A program made the translations under genes and the position numbers. A stretch of DNA of 64,000 bases from an uncultured Sphingomonadaceae bacterium (lineage in GTDB: Bacteria > Pseudomonadota > Alphaproteobacteria > Sphingomonadales > Sphingomonadaceae), in assembly GCA_947493215.1 (NCBI GenBank), contig CANLQE010000001.1:310001-374000 (forward strand). Direction: 5' to 3'. Under the pieces are notes generated by a model that worked only from the letters and a program-made list of their open reading frames with translations, did not search any database and was not told where the DNA came from. Shown here in pieces: positions 18,158 through 27,586 of this stretch (positions are counted from its first letter, which is position 1; every line of letters begins with the position of its first letter).

Positions 18158-18916
18158 TTAGCGTCCGTTGCTGGCAACGATGTCCACAACCGTGCCGCCA
18201 CCCGAGCGCTTGTTCAGCGTAATCACATAAGCGCCGTCATCAGAACCGCGGGTTCCGCCAAGCACATGCTCGCTACCGCGCAAGAGATATTCTGCGCTAT
18301 AACCGCCGCGTTTGGCCTGCGTGTAATAATAATCCACAACATTTTTCATCGCACTGGCTGTGGAAAAGCTGACCACGCGAATATCGCATAGTCCGCCTTC
18401 AACGCCGGCAGCTTCTTTGACATTTGCTTTCGGATAGACCGGGAATTCCGGTGGCATCCGGTTGGCCCAGCCCATGTCATAGCTGAGTTTCTGGTCGCAC
18501 GTGCCTTTGCCGCGCTGTGCACTTTGGGCTTCGGCTTTTGCGCCGAGCGTTACGCCTTTTGATCCTTCGCAGCTTGTACATTCATCGTCCGATGTCATGT
18601 TGCGGGGCTTGGGTGCACTAAGCATCTTGCCTTCAAACTGGGCCGTTGCTGCTGCCTTGCCGCCTGCAGGGGGCACTTTGCCATCAATCGCGCCATTGGC
18701 GCCTCGGATCGCGTTGCTATTGGCTTGATCGGTCAGGTTGGGATCAACCAAAATCTGGTCTTCGAGTGCATCGTTCATCGCCGGATCGGCGGTCAGATTA
18801 TCATCCAATTCCGCTAGCTCTGCTTCATTACCTTCATTGCTGCCACAGGCGGCCAATGTCAGCGGCAAGGTAAACGCCGTGGCTGCCAGCAAGAGGGAAC
18901 GGGATAGATGTATCAT
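18158..18916 (-). CDS. Putative lipoprotein of unknown function
   Basis: I do not recognise a family. The 252-residue protein has a lipoprotein signal ending LAAC at about Cys23. It is followed by a very acidic, Asn/Asp/Leu-rich stretch (EAELAELDDNLTADPAMNDA) and an Ala/Gly linker. A C-terminal domain of about 110 residues has CDQKLSYDMGWANRMPPEFP and a YYYTQAKRGGYSAEY segment, resembling small periplasmic domains with a paired-strand fold. The CTSC pair and later Cys residues might form disulfides. It is a single gene with its own terminator. Confidence 0.75.
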   Translation of the reverse strand: MIHLSRSLLLAATAFTLPLTLAACGSNEGNEAELAELDDNLTADPAMNDALEDQILVDPNLTDQANSNAIRGANGAIDGKVPPAGGKAAATAQFEGKMLSAPKPRNMTSDDECTSCEGSKGVTLGAKAEAQSAQRGKGTCDQKLSYDMGWANRMPPEFPVYPKANVKEAAGVEGGLCDIRVVSFSTASAMKNVVDYYYTQAKRGGYSAEYLLRGSEHVLGGTRGSDDGAYVITLNKRSGGGTVVDIVASNGR

Positions 18917-18980
18917 GCAATATGCTCCTGAATATGCGAGCTTAATTGCACTGAAAAGCGTTAATTTTCTATTAGGAAAC

Positions 18981-19011
18981 GTGGTTAAACCGCCAATCTT
19001 CTGTTAACCAC
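18981..19011. repeat. Inverted repeat between DUF1330 and lipoprotein genes
   Basis: GTGGTTAA (18981-18988) and TTAACCAC (19004-19011) form a perfect 8-bp dyad around a 15-base centre. There is no following T run on either strand, so it is a weak terminator at best; it could be a regulator site for the downstream lipoprotein gene. Confidence 0.35.
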
Positions 19012-19030
19012 CTGTCCCATTTCGGGATTT

Positions 19031-19468
19031 CTAGCCAAAGCCATCAGGGCCGTCCATTTCACCGAATCGAATGAGTCGAGAGGTGAACACAGCTGCCTGG
19101 CGATTGACCACCGCCTTTTGATATTCGGGGTCCGTGACCATTTCCAAAAACGCACCGCTGTTAGGGTAGCGCGCAATGAAAGAGCTGTCCCATTGCTTAT
19201 CATCCGGTCCAATGACCATAGCTTCCATCTTACCGCGCCAGATGATTGTGCCGCCAACCCGCTTGAAAATAGGCCCACTGGTTTTGCCATATTCCTCATA
19301 GGCCCGCGCGCCGCTCCAGCCGTGAGCGCCGCTCGGATGACCTTCTGGATATTGGGCGTGCTCATGAAATTGCAGCAGATTGAGCATGTTGATCGGGACA
19401 TCCCGCGGCAGCGCCTTGAAGGCATCAAAATGCGCCCGCGTCGGATCCAGATATCGTTCTTCTGCCAT
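19031..19468 (-). CDS. DUF1330 domain protein
   Basis: A 145-residue protein of the dimeric alpha-beta barrel class. The segments INMLNLLQFHE, AYEEYGKTSGPIFKRVGG and WDSSFIARYPNSGAFLEM are typical of DUF1330. No catalytic role is known for most members. I chose the ATG at 19468 because AAGGAG lies 9 bases upstream of it; the GTG two codons earlier is too close to that site. Confidence 0.8.
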   Translation of the reverse strand: MAEERYLDPTRAHFDAFKALPRDVPINMLNLLQFHEHAQYPEGHPSGAHGWSGARAYEEYGKTSGPIFKRVGGTIIWRGKMEAMVIGPDDKQWDSSFIARYPNSGAFLEMVTDPEYQKAVVNRQAAVFTSRLIRFGEMDGPDGFG

Positions 19469-19506
19469 ATTCACACTCTCCTTGCCGGACTTACTTCATG
19501 GTGGGC

Positions 19507-20058
19507 TTATTGAAATTGCTTTCTATTCTCTAACCACTGTTCGCGCGATTGGCCCCAATCGTCAACCCGCGCATCCTGATAGGGTTCAGGCAGCTGCGTC
19601 GGCCCACGGTTTGTCGAGCCGACCCGCTCCGCCAGTTTGATCGACGCGAGATTCTCTGGATCAATCGTATGGCAGATATCACTCCAGCCCAACACATCCA
19701 CCGCATAGTTCATGCTCGCCGCTGCGGCTTCCAGCGCGTAGCCTTTACCCGCATATTCCGGGGCCACACCCCAACCCACTTCGGTGCCCGGCCAGCCATC
19801 GGGATACCAAGGACCAATGCGGCCAATCCATTGATTGCTATCTTTGAGGATGAGCGAGAACATCGCATAGCCACGCACATGCCACGCGCCGACCATAGCG
19901 CATAAGTCCCGCCAGCTTTCCGCCCGACTTTTTACGCCGCCGATAAAAGTCATTGTTTCTGCGTCTGCCTGAAACGCGGCCCAACGATCAAAATCATCAG
20001 CATTAGGTGGGCGAAGGATCAGCCGTTCGGTTTCAATCTTGATGTCTGTGATATCCAT
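19507..20058 (-). CDS. GNAT family N-acetyltransferase (RimJ/RimL type)
   Basis: A 183-residue acetyltransferase. IETERLILRPPNADDFDRW at the N-terminus, WIGRIGPW and EVGWGVAPEYAGKGYALEAA (acetyl-CoA loop) and the HTIDPENLASIKLAERVG strand-helix are characteristic of the Acetyltransf_3 group. The substrate could be a protein N-terminus, an amino acid or a drug. It lies 38 bases upstream of the DUF1330 gene on the same strand. Confidence 0.88.
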   Translation of the reverse strand: MDITDIKIETERLILRPPNADDFDRWAAFQADAETMTFIGGVKSRAESWRDLCAMVGAWHVRGYAMFSLILKDSNQWIGRIGPWYPDGWPGTEVGWGVAPEYAGKGYALEAAAASMNYAVDVLGWSDICHTIDPENLASIKLAERVGSTNRGPTQLPEPYQDARVDDWGQSREQWLENRKQFQ

Positions 20059-20147
20059 GGTCTTCCTCCTTTAAGCATCCCTGTTATCACGGGCCTATCC
20101 ATATAGAAATACTTGCAAAATCGGTGCACTATGCCTATAATACAGTT

Positions 20148-20369
20148 ATGGCTAATCTAATTTCTATCCTCATCGGCGGCATCGCCCTCATTCTCGCTTT
20201 TATCGGACTGGTACCCCTGCTCGGCTGGACCAACTGGCTCATTCTGCCCATTGCTGGCGTCGGCGCGCTCTTCGGTCTGATCTCCTCGCGCAGCAGCGGC
20301 ATGTACTTCTGCCTGATCGTCATGTGTATTTGTGCCTTCCGGCTGTGGATGGGTGGCGGGATTATCTGA
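20148..20369 (+). CDS. Small hydrophobic membrane protein
   Basis: A 73-residue protein with three hydrophobic stretches (ISILIGGIALILAFIGLVPLL, WLILPIAGVGALFGLIS, MYFCLIVMCICAFRLWMG). I do not recognise a family. The internal ATG at 20148 is the likely start since the open frame upstream is unconvincing. It is followed 72 bases later by rarD on the same strand. Confidence 0.6.
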   Translation: MANLISILIGGIALILAFIGLVPLLGWTNWLILPIAGVGALFGLISSRSSGMYFCLIVMCICAFRLWMGGGII

Positions 20370-20441
20370 CACAGTATATTTATCAGGCCCCCAAACTAAT
20401 TTATATTGCCACCCCTTCGACTGAGGCCTAGTCGCCGAAAT

Positions 20442-21359
20442 ATGACAGATCAGGCATCGGGCAGTCGGTTGGGGCTTATGCAAGCACTGCTCGCCTGTGT
20501 CTTTTGGGGCGTCATGCCGATTTATTTCAAGCTTTTACAAAGCGTTGCGCCGCTTGAAGTGGTGGCTCACCGTGTCATCTGGTCTGTGCCGCTGTTACTG
20601 GTCATCCTCTATTTCCGCAAAAATCTTTCCGGCCTGCTCGCCTCTTGGGCTGAACCAAAGGTGCGGGGCGCGCTGCTCGCCAGCTCGCTGCTCATCGCAA
20701 CCAACTGGCTCGTCTATGTCTGGGCCGTGCAGGAAGACCATATTCTTGCCGCCAGTCTGGGCTATTTTATCAGTCCGTTGCTCAGTGTTTTTCTCGCGAA
20801 AATTTTCCTGAAGGAACAGCTCAGCCGGAATCAATGGATTGCAGTTGGCATTGCCGCCATTGGCGTATCGATCCTGGCGGTTGAGGCGTGGCAGACCTTA
20901 TGGATCAGCCTAGCGCTGGCTGGTTCTTGGGGCCTTTATGGGCTCGTGCGCAAAGTCGCCGTCGTCGGCCCCGTCGTCGGACTGACCATCGAAACCAGCT
21001 TTTTGTTCCTGCCGTTCCTGTTGTTTATCGGGTGGATCAGCTTCGGCAATATGCCGCCGACAACGACAACTCATTTTGGCGACGAGCTTTCCATTAATAT
21101 GCTCTTGCTAGGTGGCGCAGCGGTTACCGCGGCGCCGCTGACACTTTTTGCCGCGGCGGTTAAAACAATGAAATTGAGCACCATCGGCCTATTTCAATAT
21201 TTGGCGCCGACTTTGCAATTTCTGATCGGCGTATTCCTCTATCGCGAACCGCTGACGACATCGCATTTGATATGCTTCATACTAATATGGAGCAGCCTCG
21301 CGCTATTTTCTGCCGATTCTATTTTCGGCAAAAAAGAAAATAAGGCCGCAACAACCTGA
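20442..21359 (+). CDS. rarD: EamA/RarD-family transporter
   Basis: A 305-residue DMT-superfamily permease with about 10 membrane helices. RarD-type signatures are CVFWGVMPIYFK in the first helix, EVVAHRVIWSVP in the second, the NWLVYVWAV segment, and GYFISPLLSV. The export or import substrate of RarD proteins is unknown. The MTDQASG start was chosen because the upstream codons are basic and unlike the family N-terminus. It ends 6 bases from the converging pyrC. Confidence 0.9.
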   Translation: MTDQASGSRLGLMQALLACVFWGVMPIYFKLLQSVAPLEVVAHRVIWSVPLLLVILYFRKNLSGLLASWAEPKVRGALLASSLLIATNWLVYVWAVQEDHILAASLGYFISPLLSVFLAKIFLKEQLSRNQWIAVGIAAIGVSILAVEAWQTLWISLALAGSWGLYGLVRKVAVVGPVVGLTIETSFLFLPFLLFIGWISFGNMPPTTTTHFGDELSINMLLLGGAAVTAAPLTLFAAAVKTMKLSTIGLFQYLAPTLQFLIGVFLYREPLTTSHLICFILIWSSLALFSADSIFGKKENKAATT

Positions 21360-21365
21360 GCCGTC

Positions 21366-22412
21366 TTATCCGACAATCTGCCAATCAAGTTCCTGTCCGG
21401 CGTGGAAGGGCACAATCGTCGTACCGCCGGCTTCTATGGCATCCGGCACGATGGTTTTCGAACGCTGCAAGGTCACCGTTCCCTCATTGAGCGGCAAGCC
21501 GTAAAATTGCGGCCCATGTATCGAAGCAAAGCCTTCCAGCTTGTCGAGCGCACCTTCTTCATCAAATATGGTGGTATAGCTTTCCAAAGCGTAAGGCGCG
21601 TTGAATATGCCCGCGCAACCGCAGGCGGACTCCTTGGCATGAATTTCATGCGGAGCACTGTCGGTGCCGAGAAAATATTTAACTGATCCCGATGTTGCGG
21701 CTTTACGCAGGGCCAGCCGGTGCTGTTCGCGCTTGGCGACTGGCAAGCAATAGGCATGAGGCCGGATACCACCCTGAAACATCGCGTTGCGATTGATATG
21801 GAGATGCTGCGGCGTGATGGTCGCGCCGACATTGGCGCCAGATGCGTTCACAAAATCCACTGCTTCAGCGGTGGTGATATGTTCAAATACGACTTTAAGT
21901 TCCGGCAATTGCTGCACGACTTTCGAAAGGGTGCGTTCGATAAACACGGCTTCCCGGTCAAACACATCCACATCGGCATCGGTGACTTCGCCATGGATCA
22001 ATAGCGGCATGCCCATTTTTTGCATCCGTTCCAGCACTGGCATGATATTGGCGACATCTGTCACCCCGTGCGCGCTGTTGGTGGTTGCATTGGCAGGGTA
22101 AAGTTTCGCCGCGGTAAAGACACCGCTGTTGAAACCCTGCGCGATATCCTCTGCATCCGAACTGTCGGTCAAATAACAGGTCATTAACGGCGTGAAATCA
22201 GCATGATCGGCCGCTGCCGATAATATGCGGTCCCGATAGGCAACTGCGCTTGCCGTGCCCGTGATTGGCGGCGAGAGATTGGGCATGACGATCGCGCGGG
22301 CAAATTGCCGTGCGGTATATGTTGCCACCGACCGCAACATATCCCCATCGCGCAAGTGCACATGCCAGTCATCGGGCTGTCTGATGGTGATCTGGTCAGG
22401 CGATTGATTCAT
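21366..22412 (-). CDS. pyrC: Dihydroorotase
   Basis: Cyclises N-carbamoyl-aspartate to dihydroorotate in pyrimidine synthesis. The 348-residue class II enzyme has the metal-binding HVH at 17-19 within [10 protein letters not shown]. The carboxylated lysine is in [13 protein letters not shown] (about residue 102), and FLGTDSAPH supplies the catalytic Asp. It is divergent from ygfZ with only 44 bases between the start codons, so the two promoters must share that gap. Confidence 0.96.
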   Translation of the reverse strand: MNQSPDQITIRQPDDWHVHLRDGDMLRSVATYTARQFARAIVMPNLSPPITGTASAVAYRDRILSAAADHADFTPLMTCYLTDSSDAEDIAQGFNSGVFTAAKLYPANATTNSAHGVTDVANIMPVLERMQKMGMPLLIHGEVTDADVDVFDREAVFIERTLSKVVQQLPELKVVFEHITTAEAVDFVNASGANVGATITPQHLHINRNAMFQGGIRPHAYCLPVAKREQHRLALRKAATSGSVKYFLGTDSAPHEIHAKESACGCAGIFNAPYALESYTTIFDEEGALDKLEGFASIHGPQFYGLPLNEGTVTLQRSKTIVPDAIEAGGTTIVPFHAGQELDWQIVG

Positions 22413-22456
22413 GGTTCGGGCTTTCTTTTGGCGCTGAGCGTCCCTACCTAATCCTT

Positions 22457-23221
22457 ATGACCGAAACCAGACTTATTCAGCGCGCGCTGATCCGCATTTC
22501 TGCAAATGATACCAATGAAGGGGATGGCGAAGATTGTCGCGATTTCCTGCAAGGATTGGTGACACAGGATATGCAAGCCGTCCAGCCTGATGCGCCGCAA
22601 TGGTCAGCCTTGCTGGCAGCGCAAGGGAAAGTGCTGTTCGACTTTTTCTTGTGGGCCGATGGCGACGATATCCTGATCGATTGTGAGAAGGACCATGCGG
22701 AGGCCTTGGCAAAACGTCTGAAAATCTATCGTCTACGCCGGAAGATTGGCATTGAAATAGACGAAAGCCTCACGGTGCATTGGTCTCACGATACCGCCGA
22801 TAAACCTGCTGATCCCCGGCTTTCTATTCTGGGTTATCGCTGGTTGGATAGCAGCCAGACGAACGAAAGCGCCGATGCCGCCTATAAAGCGCACCGGCTT
22901 TCGCGAGGCGTGACAGAGGGTCAGGCAGAATTGGGCAGCGACAAGACGTTGTGGCTGGAATGCAATGCCACTGAGCTGCACGGCGTTAGTTTCACCAAGG
23001 GTTGCTATGTCGGTCAGGAAAATACTGCGCGAATGAACTACCGGCAGAAAGTTAATCGCCGTCTGGTCGTGGTCCCCATCGATCAAGCAGACGAAAAGCG
23101 TCAGCGCGTGGCCTATCCCGATCTCGGGCTATCGGTCGAACATCGCCGGATGGACGATATCGTCCATCTCAATCTACCAGACTGGCTAAAGGCCGCCTTG
23201 GTAGAACAACCAGAAGCTTAA
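22457..23221 (+). CDS. ygfZ: Folate-binding YgfZ/GcvT-like protein
   Basis: A 254-residue homologue of the GcvT fold, involved in repair or assembly of certain Fe-S enzymes with tetrahydrofolate. The signature KGCYVGQE is at 181-188 with the conserved Cys, and the N-terminal part has DFLQGLVTQDM and ALLAAQGKVLFDFFL. It is far from the suf operon in this window but functionally linked to it. Its TAA stop overlaps the converging DUF4167 stop by four bases. Confidence 0.92.
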   Translation: MTETRLIQRALIRISANDTNEGDGEDCRDFLQGLVTQDMQAVQPDAPQWSALLAAQGKVLFDFFLWADGDDILIDCEKDHAEALAKRLKIYRLRRKIGIEIDESLTVHWSHDTADKPADPRLSILGYRWLDSSQTNESADAAYKAHRLSRGVTEGQAELGSDKTLWLECNATELHGVSFTKGCYVGQENTARMNYRQKVNRRLVVVPIDQADEKRQRVAYPDLGLSVEHRRMDDIVHLNLPDWLKAALVEQPEA

Positions 23222-23937
23222 GCCGCGTCGCCTTCTTCAGCCACTTTGGCTTTCACGGCGCGCCGTTTGCGAACCGGTTTCTTTTCGACTTCGACCGCAT
23301 CATCATCTGACTTGATCGAAATAGCAGGCGGCAAAGCACTGGCATCTAGCCCGCTTGGTTCGCCATTGGCTTCTACGGTTTCGGCTGCCGGTTTGCGTGG
23401 GCGACGCGCACGGACCGGTTTTTTCTCAGACGGCGCTTTTGGCTTATCGCCCTCGTCAGAAACAGCCGCTTCCGTAGGCTGATCTTCATTACGATCTTCA
23501 ATGGCGCGATCATTGTTTGATGGGCGACGGCTTGATTGCTGGCGTCCACGCGGGCCGCGGTCCTGACGTTCGCCATCTTCCTGATCACTGCTATCGTCGC
23601 GATTGTCGCTGCGATTATCGTTACGGTCATTATTCTGACCACGTTGCTGTTCCTCGCGAGCAAGGCGCTGCTCTTCACGGCGCGCCTGAGTGTCCGCATT
23701 TACCCGGAAATAATGGTCGGCAAATTGATGATAATATTCGGCATTGACGCGGTCGCCATTAACCTGAGCATCCTGCGCCATTTTCTTGTATTTTTCCAGC
23801 ATCTGGGCTGCATTGCCACGTGCGCGGTTGTCGATCCGGTTATCGCGATCAACGCCGCCACCGCCCCGATTGCTCTGGTTGCGGTTATTATTGCTATTGT
23901 TGCGGCCACGACGACGGCCGGGCTGACGATTATTCAT
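23218..23937 (-). CDS. DUF4167 domain protein, Arg/Asn-rich
   Basis: A 239-residue alphaproteobacterial protein. The N-terminus is RNA-binding-like low complexity (RRRGRNNSNNNRNQSNRGGGG). The DUF4167 core is RARGNAAQMLEKYKKMAQDAQVNGDR followed by an AEYYHQFADHYFRV helix pair. A long charged linker of D/R/N/Q comes next, then two H1-like basic repeats KPVRARRPRKP and KPVRKRRAVKA at the C-terminus. The ATG at 23937 was used; a TTG precedes it. Its function is unknown; nucleic-acid binding is inferred from composition. Confidence 0.88.
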   Translation of the reverse strand: MNNRQPGRRRGRNNSNNNRNQSNRGGGGVDRDNRIDNRARGNAAQMLEKYKKMAQDAQVNGDRVNAEYYHQFADHYFRVNADTQARREEQRLAREEQQRGQNNDRNDNRSDNRDDSSDQEDGERQDRGPRGRQQSSRRPSNNDRAIEDRNEDQPTEAAVSDEGDKPKAPSEKKPVRARRPRKPAAETVEANGEPSGLDASALPPAISIKSDDDAVEVEKKPVRKRRAVKAKVAEEGDAA

Positions 23938-24192
23938 CAAATTCTGGGTGTCCTTATACCGTTAATAAACTCGGTCTTTCCTGTTATTTCGCCACCACAA
24001 AGGCGGTCTCTGCGCGGCAGATCCGATGATCCACCGCAACCCAAGAAAGATAATATATCGCCGGACATCAGCAAAATTATCTATATGGGGGTAGGCCAGC
24101 GATTTTAGGGAAATTGCCAGAAATCCTCTGGGCCTAAAACATCCTTAGCGCCTTCATAAGCCAAAACCAAGCGAATTTTATTGAACCCGTTC

Positions 24193-25026
24193 CTATCGCA
24201 GGATTAGCAGCCGGTCATTACCGGCTAAATCCTGTTTACATTCAACGGTGTAACGATGTTTTTCGGCCAATTTTGTCACCTTCTCAGCCTGATCAAATCC
24301 AATTTCCAGCAGCGCCATGCCTTTGTCCACCAACAGAGCGTCCAGAGCCGGAATGATGATATGATAATCGTCCATACCATGCGCGCCGGCAAATAGCGCT
24401 TCATGCGGCTCAAAATCCGCCACTTCGCGAGATAATTGGGCGTCTGTCGACACATAAGGCGGGTTGGCGAGGATCAAATCAAACGGGCCACCCAAGGATT
24501 GTGTCCAACCCGGCTCAGTCCAATCCTGCAACAGGAAGCGCGTACGGTCGCTGAGTCCCAGCTGGTCGGCGTTGTTATGGGCCATGGCCAGGGCGTCGGC
24601 GCTGGCATCAATCCCGAGACCATTGGCTTCGGGAAATTCGGACAGGGCAGCGAGCAACAAGGCACCACTTCCGGTTCCGAGATCAAGAATAAGGCTTGGC
24701 GCGCGGTCTTCACCGATGTGCACAGCCGTTTCGATCAATATTTCGCTGTCTGGCCTTGGAATGAGAACATCGCACGACACCTGAAATGGCAAGCTCCAAA
24801 ATTCCCGTTCGCCAATAATATGAGCGATCGGTTCATGCGCTTTGCGGCGCTCCAACAGGGCGGAAAAGCCATTGGGAACATCGAGCTTCAGCAGATCAAG
24901 CAGCAAGTCCTGACGGCTCAGGTCCAGAGCATGCGCCATCAATAATTCTGCGTCGAGGCGCGGCGTTTCGCTCACCGCTTGCAAAGCCTGCGCCGCTGCC
25001 CGCAGGGTTGCGGCCATGTCAGCCAT
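24193..25026 (-). CDS. prmC: Release factor glutamine methyltransferase
   Basis: SAM-dependent enzyme that methylates the Gln of the GGQ loop of RF1/RF2. The 277 residues have an N-terminal helical domain, the SAM-binding [17 protein letters not shown] loop and the catalytic NPPY ([10 protein letters not shown]). The start overlaps the end of prfA by 8 bases; an ATG three codons later, just after the prfA stop, is an alternative. Its adjacency to its substrate gene prfA is the classical arrangement. Confidence 0.95.
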   Translation of the reverse strand: MADMAATLRAAAQALQAVSETPRLDAELLMAHALDLSRQDLLLDLLKLDVPNGFSALLERRKAHEPIAHIIGEREFWSLPFQVSCDVLIPRPDSEILIETAVHIGEDRAPSLILDLGTGSGALLLAALSEFPEANGLGIDASADALAMAHNNADQLGLSDRTRFLLQDWTEPGWTQSLGGPFDLILANPPYVSTDAQLSREVADFEPHEALFAGAHGMDDYHIIIPALDALLVDKGMALLEIGFDQAEKVTKLAEKHRYTVECKQDLAGNDRLLILR

Positions 25027-26095
25027 CAAGATTGGCAAGCCGGCTGGCTTCATCCTCGGCAATCAGCGCGTCGACCATCTCGCCCAACGCGCCGCCTTCA
25101 ACAATTTCAGGTAATTTGTGCAGCGTCAGGTTGATCCGGTGATCGGTCACCCGCCCTTGCGGATAATTATAGGTGCGGATGCGTTCTGAGCGATCGCCGG
25201 AACCGACCATCGCCTTGCGCGCATCGGCCTCTTCACTCGCCACCGCTGCGCGCTCTTGTTCATATAACCGCGCGGCCAATACTTTCATGGCCTGCGCCTT
25301 GTTCTTATGCTGCGATTTACCGTCCTGACACTGGACAACCAGCCCCGTGGGCAAATGGGTGATGCGAATCGCGCTGTCGGTCTTGTTGACATGCTGGCCA
25401 CCGGCGCCGCTCGCCCGATAGGTGTCAATACGCAGGTCTTCGGTGCGGATGTCGATATCGACTTCTTCCGGTTCTGGCAGGACGGCCACTGTCGCAGCAG
25501 AAGTATGAATACGACCTCCCGATTCTGTTTCAGGCACACGCTGGACCCGGTGAACACCGGATTCAAACTTTAGTTTCGCGAACACACCTTTGCCGTTGAT
25601 ATTGGCAACCACTTCCTTGAACCCGCCGACTTCGGACGCGTTGGCGGAGATCAGTTCGATCTTCCAGCCCTGTTCATCGGCAAAGCGGCTGTACATGCGG
25701 TAGAGGTCACCCGCGAATAAAGCCGCTTCATCACCGCCAGTGCCCGCGCGAATTTCCAGCATGGCCGGACGCTCGTCCGCCGCATCCTTGGGCAGCAATT
25801 GCAGCGCCAGCGCATGTTGCGCCTTTTCCAGCGCTTTCTTGACATCATCGACTTCGTCAGCCGCCATCGCCTTCATCTCAGCATCATCGCCGGCCAGCAT
25901 TTCTTCGAGTTCCGCCTGTTCGTCGCGCAGGCGTTTGACTTCGGCAGCGGCATTGGCGACCGGCTCGATCTCGGCATATTCCTTGGATGTTTCGACAAAT
26001 TTGTCACCGTCGAGATTGCCAGAGGCCATCATCGCCTGCAGCTCGGCAAAGCGCGCTTCGATCTGCGCGATGCGCTGGGGGGATATGGTGGTCAA
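25019..26095 (-). CDS. prfA: Peptide chain release factor 1
   Basis: Recognises UAA and UAG stop codons and triggers peptide release. The 358 residues carry the codon-reading P-x-T tripeptide as PET in [14 protein letters not shown], the GGQ motif in [13 protein letters not shown], and the basic tail. The start overlaps the hisS stop (ATGA), and prmC overlaps its end, giving a tight hisS-prfA-prmC unit. Confidence 0.97.
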   Translation of the reverse strand: MTTISPQRIAQIEARFAELQAMMASGNLDGDKFVETSKEYAEIEPVANAAAEVKRLRDEQAELEEMLAGDDAEMKAMAADEVDDVKKALEKAQHALALQLLPKDAADERPAMLEIRAGTGGDEAALFAGDLYRMYSRFADEQGWKIELISANASEVGGFKEVVANINGKGVFAKLKFESGVHRVQRVPETESGGRIHTSAATVAVLPEPEEVDIDIRTEDLRIDTYRASGAGGQHVNKTDSAIRITHLPTGLVVQCQDGKSQHKNKAQAMKVLAARLYEQERAAVASEEADARKAMVGSGDRSERIRTYNYPQGRVTDHRINLTLHKLPEIVEGGALGEMVDALIAEDEASRLANLDG

Positions 26096-27423
26096 TCAGC
26101 CTCTCCCAATTGCGCCACGTCTTGCTCCAAATCCGCCAGGTCCGCGTCAAAACTATCGAGATCTTCAGAAAATCTGAGATCCCACATTTTTTCTATGACG
26201 GCGGCGACATCCAATTCGGTTTGCTCGCCGGTTGCCAGATTTTTAAACTGCACTTTACCGGACGCCATCTCATCTTCACCGATGATAATGACGGCCAGCG
26301 CCCCAACCTGATTGGCGCGGGCCATGCGTTTTTTAAACTTACCGCTGCCGAATATTTCTGCGGAGAATTGTGATCGGCGAAGTTCGCTTGCGACGGCCAG
26401 CGCTTTGACGGAGGCTGTCTCGCCCATCGGCAAGATCGCTAGCTCCAAAGAATTTACAGGAGCATCAGCAAGCAACATCCCCAACCGCTCAATTCCGGCG
26501 GCCCAACCGACAGCAGGCGTCACCGGCCCACCTAGCGATTCGATCAACCCATCATAACGGCCACCAGCCAGCACGGTCCCTTGCGCGCCCAATCGGTCCG
26601 TCACAAATTCAAACGCGGTATGGCGATAATAATCGAGCCCCCGCACCAGTCGGCTATTGCGCGTCCAGCTGACGCCGCAGGCATCAAGACCTTCTGTCAC
26701 TTGGGCGAAAAACTCTTTCGCTTCGTTCGACAAATAGGCGTCAATATCCGGCGCGCTGTCGGCAATCGGGCGATCCTGCCGCTCTTTGCTATCCAATATG
26801 CGCAACGGGTTGCGCTCCAGCCGGTCTTGGCTATCCTTGGACAGATCCGCCTTATGGGCTTGAAAATGTTCGACCAGCGCATCTCGCCAAGCATCACGGC
26901 TTTCGGCATCGCCCAAAGTATTGAGCTGCAAGGTCACGCCATCATCTATACCCAGCTCCTTTAAAAGCTGATCGGCGAAACAGAGCAATTCGACATCTGC
27001 GGCCGCTTCTCCTTCTCCTATAATTTCGGCATCAAGCTGGTGAAACTGGCGGTAACGGCCCTTTTGCGGGCGCTCATAACGGAAAAGCGGCCCATGCGTG
27101 GAAAGCTTCATCGGCATATGCTGCTGCCAGCCATTGGTCAGAAAGGCGCGGCTGATACCGGCGGTAAATTCGGGGCGCAGGGTCAGGCTGTCGCCGCCGC
27201 GGTCCTCGAAACTATACATTTCTTTGGACACGACATCGGTGGTTTCACCCAGTGATCGCGCAAAGACAGCGGTGGGTTCGAACACGGGCATTTGCACGCC
27301 CTTAAACCCGTAAAGCCGCCGCACGCGCTCAAAGGTTTCCACGACATGCTGGAAACGCTCCTGCTCTTCGCCAAATATATCCTGCGTGCCGCGCACCGGC
27401 TGCGGCGTTTGTATTTTTGCCAT
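26092..27423 (-). CDS. hisS: Histidine-tRNA ligase
   Basis: Class II synthetase charging tRNA-His. From the ATG at 27423 it has 443 residues: [12 protein letters not shown] at the N-terminus, motif 2 as [20 protein letters not shown], the histidine signature [13 protein letters not shown], and motif 3 near [14 protein letters not shown], with a C-terminal anticodon-binding domain. AAAGGGA precedes a double ATG; the second has the better spacing, so the longer upstream frame is not used. It is the first gene of hisS-prfA-prmC. Confidence 0.95.
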   Translation of the reverse strand: MAKIQTPQPVRGTQDIFGEEQERFQHVVETFERVRRLYGFKGVQMPVFEPTAVFARSLGETTDVVSKEMYSFEDRGGDSLTLRPEFTAGISRAFLTNGWQQHMPMKLSTHGPLFRYERPQKGRYRQFHQLDAEIIGEGEAAADVELLCFADQLLKELGIDDGVTLQLNTLGDAESRDAWRDALVEHFQAHKADLSKDSQDRLERNPLRILDSKERQDRPIADSAPDIDAYLSNEAKEFFAQVTEGLDACGVSWTRNSRLVRGLDYYRHTAFEFVTDRLGAQGTVLAGGRYDGLIESLGGPVTPAVGWAAGIERLGMLLADAPVNSLELAILPMGETASVKALAVASELRRSQFSAEIFGSGKFKKRMARANQVGALAVIIIGEDEMASGKVQFKNLATGEQTELDVAAVIEKMWDLRFSEDLDSFDADLADLEQDVAQLGEAD

Positions 27424-27586
27424 CATGTCCCTTTTGTCTTGGGGCGCTTTAGCCGGTGCTGCGCAAAAGCGAAAGATGGCTTGTTTTCTATTGCCAATAT
27501 TGCCGCTTTTCTTATCGCACCACTGGACGCAGCCGCCAAAACGCGCCATTCAGCACAGAAGATAAGCTTCAGGGGATTAACTTAGT

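Noticed and set aside
23536-24108. 190-residue rightward open frame opposite DUF4167, with long hydrophobic stretches
   Set aside because: It is the complement of the Arg/Asn-rich DUF4167 coding sequence, whose codons read as Ile/Val/Ala on the other strand; there is no ribosome site or family match.
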